Positions 59,873-64,000 of a stretch of DNA of 64,000 nt are shown in pieces. The stretch comes from Siphonodentalium dalli. Taxonomy: Eukaryota > Mollusca > Scaphopoda > Gadilida > Siphonodentaliidae. Each line of letters opens with the position of its first letter. Positions within the stretch are counted from its first letter, which is position 1. A model generated the notes under the pieces. The model saw nothing but the letters and a program-made list of their open reading frames with translations. It was not told the origin of the DNA and did no database searches. The stretch covers positions 220,741,982 to 220,805,981 of the forward strand of contig CP136063.1 of NCBI GenBank assembly GCA_032622095.1, written 5' to 3'. The translations under genes and the position numbers were made by a program.

Positions 59873-60116
59873 ATTGTCGAAATATATTGATTTTAATTAG
59901 GGAACGGGTGCATATATGTCAATTGATACTATTTTAAACAAATGACGACACGATCATCATAATAGTGGTTTGTTCTATCAATCATATCATAATCATCATC
60001 ATAATACGGAACAAGTCTTGCGACGTTTCATCCCAATAACATTATTTGCAATGCATGTTTACAAATATATGTATCGTCATTCGATATTTACTTGTGAGTC
60101 ACTTGACTGTGTTTCT

Positions 60117-60620
60117 TGTCGTCGAACTCGTATTTTATATAATAGAAGAATGAGTCTATGTATATTTTGAATTGATCGAGTGTTGGAGCCTCAACAGTGA
60201 AGTCTGGCAGATAGTTCCAGCTATTTACCACCCTCTGCATGAAGAAATATTTTCCTATGGCCTTGTTAACAATGTGCATCTGTGGCTTTTTATTATGTCT
60301 GCTTGTTCTTCCTGATGAATGTCTTTCTAATAGGTCACAGTCATTGATATTGTAATGACCGTTCAATCGTTTATATTCCTCGATTAGATCTCCTCTAAAT
60401 ATTCGATATTTTAAAGACATCAGATTGAGTCTTATCATTCGGTCTCGGCAGCATAGAGTTTTTATTTGACGAACTAGTTTCGTTGCTTTTCTTTGTATTT
60501 CTCTAACACAATGCTTTGATATTTGTGATATAGGCTCCATGTAGAGTTACAGTATTCGATGATAGGTCTGACCATGCTTCTGTAGAGCGATTAGAAAGTG
60601 TCGATGTCCAAGTTAGTGAA
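60117..60620 (-). pseudogene. Non-LTR retrotransposon (CR1/Jockey-like) ORF2 C-terminal fragment
   Basis: One frame gives LYRSMVRPIIEYCNSTWSLY (about 60590-60530). The next gives IQRKATKLVRQIK, then LMSLKYRIFRGDLIEEYKRL and KYFFMQRVVNSWNYLP. These are the standard blocks after the RT palm in CR1/Jockey/RTE-like ORF2 (thumb and C-terminus), in the correct order with one frame change near 60490-60530. There is no RT catalytic core in the window. Confidence 0.85.
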
Positions 60621-60741
60621 AGTTCTGTTGACTATGACGATGACTTGAGAAGCTTTATTGATTTAGGATATTGTAGGAAGGCTAATCTGGCCGTGTCAAA
60701 TTGAGTTATAGCGATGGGATTTCTCGTAATACATCTCTTAC

Positions 60742-60935
60742 CAATCGTACAGCGTCCATTATCGGCATTATATCCAGATTTGCAAACACACACTGGCGAT
60801 CCACTCTGTTCAGTACACGTCGCATTAACGCCGCAATCCTTCTTTTCTCTTGTCTTCTTGAATGTTGGGTACCCATCGTGTGTTTTCATACATGTAAGGC
60901 GAGTTCCACACTCCTCTTCTTGATTCGTCATACCA
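60742..60935 (-). CDS. EGF-like domain exon
   Basis: Donor gtaagag at 60741-60735 closes a minus-strand frame reading QEEECGTRLTCMKTHDGYPT, then CGVNATCTEQSGSPVCVCKS and GYNADNGRCTIG. Six cysteines in C-x4-C...CxC...C spacing make an EGF module, preceded by a C-xxx-C segment. The 5' exon border merges with the 42-bp satellite, and the acceptor is not certain. Probably the same extracellular gene as the VWD exons. Confidence 0.7.
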
Positions 60936-60937
60936 AG

Positions 60938-63900
60938 CTACAAATATATAATTATCCAGAGCAATGGTGTCATACCAAGCTACAAATATATAATTATCCA
61001 GAGCAATGGTGTCATACCAAGCTACAAATATATAATTATCCAGAGCAATGGTGTCATACCAAGCTACAAATATATAATTATCCAGAGCAATGGTGTCATA
61101 CCAAGCTACAAATATATAATTATCCAAAGCAATGGTGTCATACCAAGCTACCGAGGGCAATGGTTTCATACCAAGCTACAAATATATAATTATCCAGAGC
61201 AATGGTGTCATACCAAGCTACAAATATATAATTATCCAAAGCAATGGTGTCATACCAAGCTACATATATATAATTATCCAGAGCAATGGTGTCATACCAA
61301 GCTACAGATATATAATTATCCAGAGAAATGGTGTCATACCAAGCTACAAATATATAATTATCCAGAGCGATGGTATCATACCAAGCTACAAATATATAAT
61401 TATCCAGAGAAATGGTGTCATACCAAGCTACAAATATATAATTATCCAGAGCAATGGTGTCATACCAAGCTACCGAGAGCAATGGTGTCATACCAAGCTA
61501 CAAATATATAATTATCCAGAGCAATGGTGTCATACCAAGCTACAAATATATAATTATCCAGAGCAATGGTGTCATACCAAGCTACAAATATATAATTATC
61601 CAGAGCAATGGTGTCATACCAAGCTACAAATATATAATTATCCAGAGCAATGGTGTCATACCAAGCTACAAATATATAATTATCCAAAGCAATGGTGTCA
61701 TACCAAGCTACCGAGGGCAATGGTTTCATACGAAGCTACAAATATATAATTATCCAGAGCAATGGTGTCATACCAAGCTACAAATATATAATTATCCAAA
61801 GCAATGGTGTCATACCAAGCTACATATATATAATTATCCAGAGCAATGGTGTCATACCAAGCTACAAATATATAATTATCCAGAGAAATGGTGTCATACC
61901 AAGCTACAAATATATAATTATCCAGAGCGATGGTATCATACCAAGCTACAAATATATAATTATCCAGAGAAATTGTGTCATACCAAGCTACAAATATATA
62001 ATTATCCAGAGCAATGGTGTCATACCAAGCTACCGAGAGCAATGGTGTCATACCAAGCTACAAATATATAATTATCCACAGCAGTGGTGTCATACCAAGC
62101 TACAAATATATAATTATCCACAGCAATGGTGTCATACCAAGCTACAAATATATAATTATCCAGAGCAATGGTGTCATACCAAGCTACAAATATATAATTA
62201 TCCAGAGCAATGGTGTCATACCAAGCTACAAATATATAATTATCCAAAGCAATGGTGTCATACCAAGCTACCGAGGGCAATGGTTTCATACCAAGCTACA
62301 AATATATAATTATCCAGAGCAATGGTGTCATACCAAGCTACAAATATATAATTATCCAAAGCAATGGTGTCATACCAAGCTACAAATATATAATTATCCA
62401 GAGCAATGGTGTCATACCAAGCTACAAATATATAATTATCCAGAGAAATGGTGTCATACCAAGCTACAAATATATAATTATCCAGAGCGATGGTATCATA
62501 CCAAGCTACAAATATATAATTATCCAGAGAAATGGTGTCATACCAAGCTACAAATATATAATTATCCAGAGCAATGGTGTCATACCAAGCTACCGAGAGC
62601 AATGGTGTCATACCAAGCTACAAATATATAATTATCCACAGCAATGGTGTCATACCAAGCTACAAATATATAATTATCCACAGCAATGGTGTCATACCAA
62701 GCTACAAATATATAATTATCCAGAGCAATGGTGTCATACCAAGCTACCGAGAGCAATGGTGTCATACCAAGCTACAACTATATAATTATCCACAGCAATG
62801 GTGTCATACCAAGCTACAAATATATAATTATCCACAGCAATGGTGTCATACCAAGCTACAAATATATAATTATCAAGAGCAATGGTGTCCTAACAAGCTA
62901 CAATATATAATTATCCAGAGCAATGGTGTCACACCAAGCTACAACTATATAATTATCCAGAGCAATGGTGTCATGCCAAGCTACAAATATATAATTATCC
63001 AGAGCAATGGTGTCATACCAAGCTACCGAGAGCAATGGTGTCATACCAAGCTACAAATATATAATTATCCACAGCAATGGTGTCATACCAAGCTACAAAT
63101 ATATAATTATCCACAGCAATGGTGTCATACCAAGCTACAAATATATAATTATCCACAGCAATGGTGTCATACCAAGCTACAAATATATAATTATCAAGAG
63201 CAATGGTGTCCTAACAAGCTACAATATATAATTATCCAGAGCAATGGTGTCACACCAAGCTACAACTATATAATTATCCAGAGCAATGGTGTCATGCCAA
63301 GCTACAAATATATAATTATCCAGAGCAATGGTGTCATACCAAGCTACCGAGAGCAATGGTGTCATACCAAGCTACAAATATATAATTATCCACAGCAATG
63401 GTGTCATACCAAGCTACAAATATATAATTATCCACAGCAATGGTGTCATACCAAGCTACAAATATATAATTATCAAGAGCAATGGTGTCCTAACAAGCTA
63501 CAATATATAATTATCCAGAGCAATGGTGTCACACCAAGCTACAACTATATAATTATCCAGAGCAATGGTGTTATACCAAGCTACAAATATATAATTATCC
63601 AGAGCAATGGTTTCATACCAAGCTACAAATATATAATTATCCAGAGCAATGGTGTCATACCATGCTACAAATATATAATTATCCAGAGAAATGGTGTCAT
63701 ACCAAGCTACCGAGAGCAATGGTGTCATACCAAGCTACAAATATATAATTATCCAGAGCAATGGTGTCATACCAAGCTACAAATATATAATTACCCAGAG
63801 CAATGGTGTCATACCGAGCTACAAATATATAATTATCCAGAGCAATGGTGTCATACCAAGCTACAAATATATAATTATCCAGAGAAATGGTGTCATACCA

Positions 63901-64000
63901 AGCTACCGAGAGCAATGGTTTCATACCAAGCTACAAATATATAATTATCCACAGCAATGGTGTCATACCAAGCTACAAATATATAATTACCCAGAGCAAT
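60938..64000. repeat. 42-bp satellite (~72 copies to window end) with ~560-bp higher-order unit
   Basis: The monomer gtcataccaagctacaaata + tataattatccagagcaatg + gt repeats every 42 bp and runs off the window. Short 'accgag' junction monomers (61150, 61473, 61710, 62033, 62270, 62592, 62745, 63025, 63346, 63709, 63904) mark higher-order units. Spacings alternate 323 and 237, total 560, up to about 62.6 kb, then become 321 bp. As 42 is a multiple of 3 without stops in several frames, long apparent ORFs (up to 456 codons) are artefacts. Confidence 0.98.

Noticed and set aside
60938-64000. Long open frames (up to 456 codons, SYKYIIIQSNGVIP repeats) on both strands
   Set aside because: Period 42 is divisible by 3 and the monomer lacks stops in several frames; frames mirror the satellite on both strands with no codon-level constraint.
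60938-64000. CRISPR array
   Set aside because: Units are contiguous and identical without unique spacers, in a eukaryotic context.

Overview
This window is AT-rich nuclear DNA of an animal. It has GT-AG introns, widely spaced short exons, no operons, and a very high density of DNA-transposon remnants, foldback elements and satellites. The repeat style (TTAA-flanked MITEs, 'gttatggccctt'-type arrays, MULE and OTU-bearing elements) suggests a marine lophotrochozoan, most likely a mollusc. The taxon is an inference; only 'metazoan' is secure.

Layout. 1-6271 (+): the 3' end of the class III PI3-kinase gene (VPS34/PIK3C3), five exons whose introns are full of MITEs. 6.3-12.2 kb: MITEs and a 161-bp tandem array. 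12.5-13.7 kb (-): a decayed OTU-protease/MULE-type transposon gene. 14.5-15.5 kb (+): a frameshifted non-LTR ORF1. 16.3-17.05 kb: a foldback. 18.73-25.35 kb: a unit that looks like one large MULE-class transposon, with a single inverted terminal monomer on the left, a broken SWIM-type transposase, and a poly-C-bearing tandem array of the same monomer on the right. 25.55-31.18 kb: a giant foldback with ~2.1-kb arms rich in 'aagatggcggccaaaatggcg'-type units, followed by a second foldback (31.18-32.33 kb) built from 16-bp repeats. 35.4-37.3 kb: a 65-bp satellite apparently derived from a TTAA-MITE terminus.

37.4-60.9 kb (-): scattered exons encoding extracellular VWD, C8-like and EGF modules, probably one large VWD/EGF gene (VWDE-like) or a small cluster. 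It shows repeated exon duplication (38.6/39.4 kb, 41.9/47.4 kb) and a duplicated splice donor (41.2 kb). A second large foldback lies at 54.01-58.96 kb and fossils of Gypsy and LINE reverse transcriptases at 59.2-60.6 kb. The window ends inside a 42-bp satellite (60.94-64.0 kb) with a ~560-bp higher-order repeat.

The most informative internal evidence is two paired filled/empty insertion sites: a MITE in one foldback arm and no MITE in the other. One proves TTAA target duplication for one MITE family. The other shows a 6-8 bp duplication for an element carrying nine copies of a 20-bp palindrome. Long reading frames in the 42-bp satellite and in most repeats are not genes.
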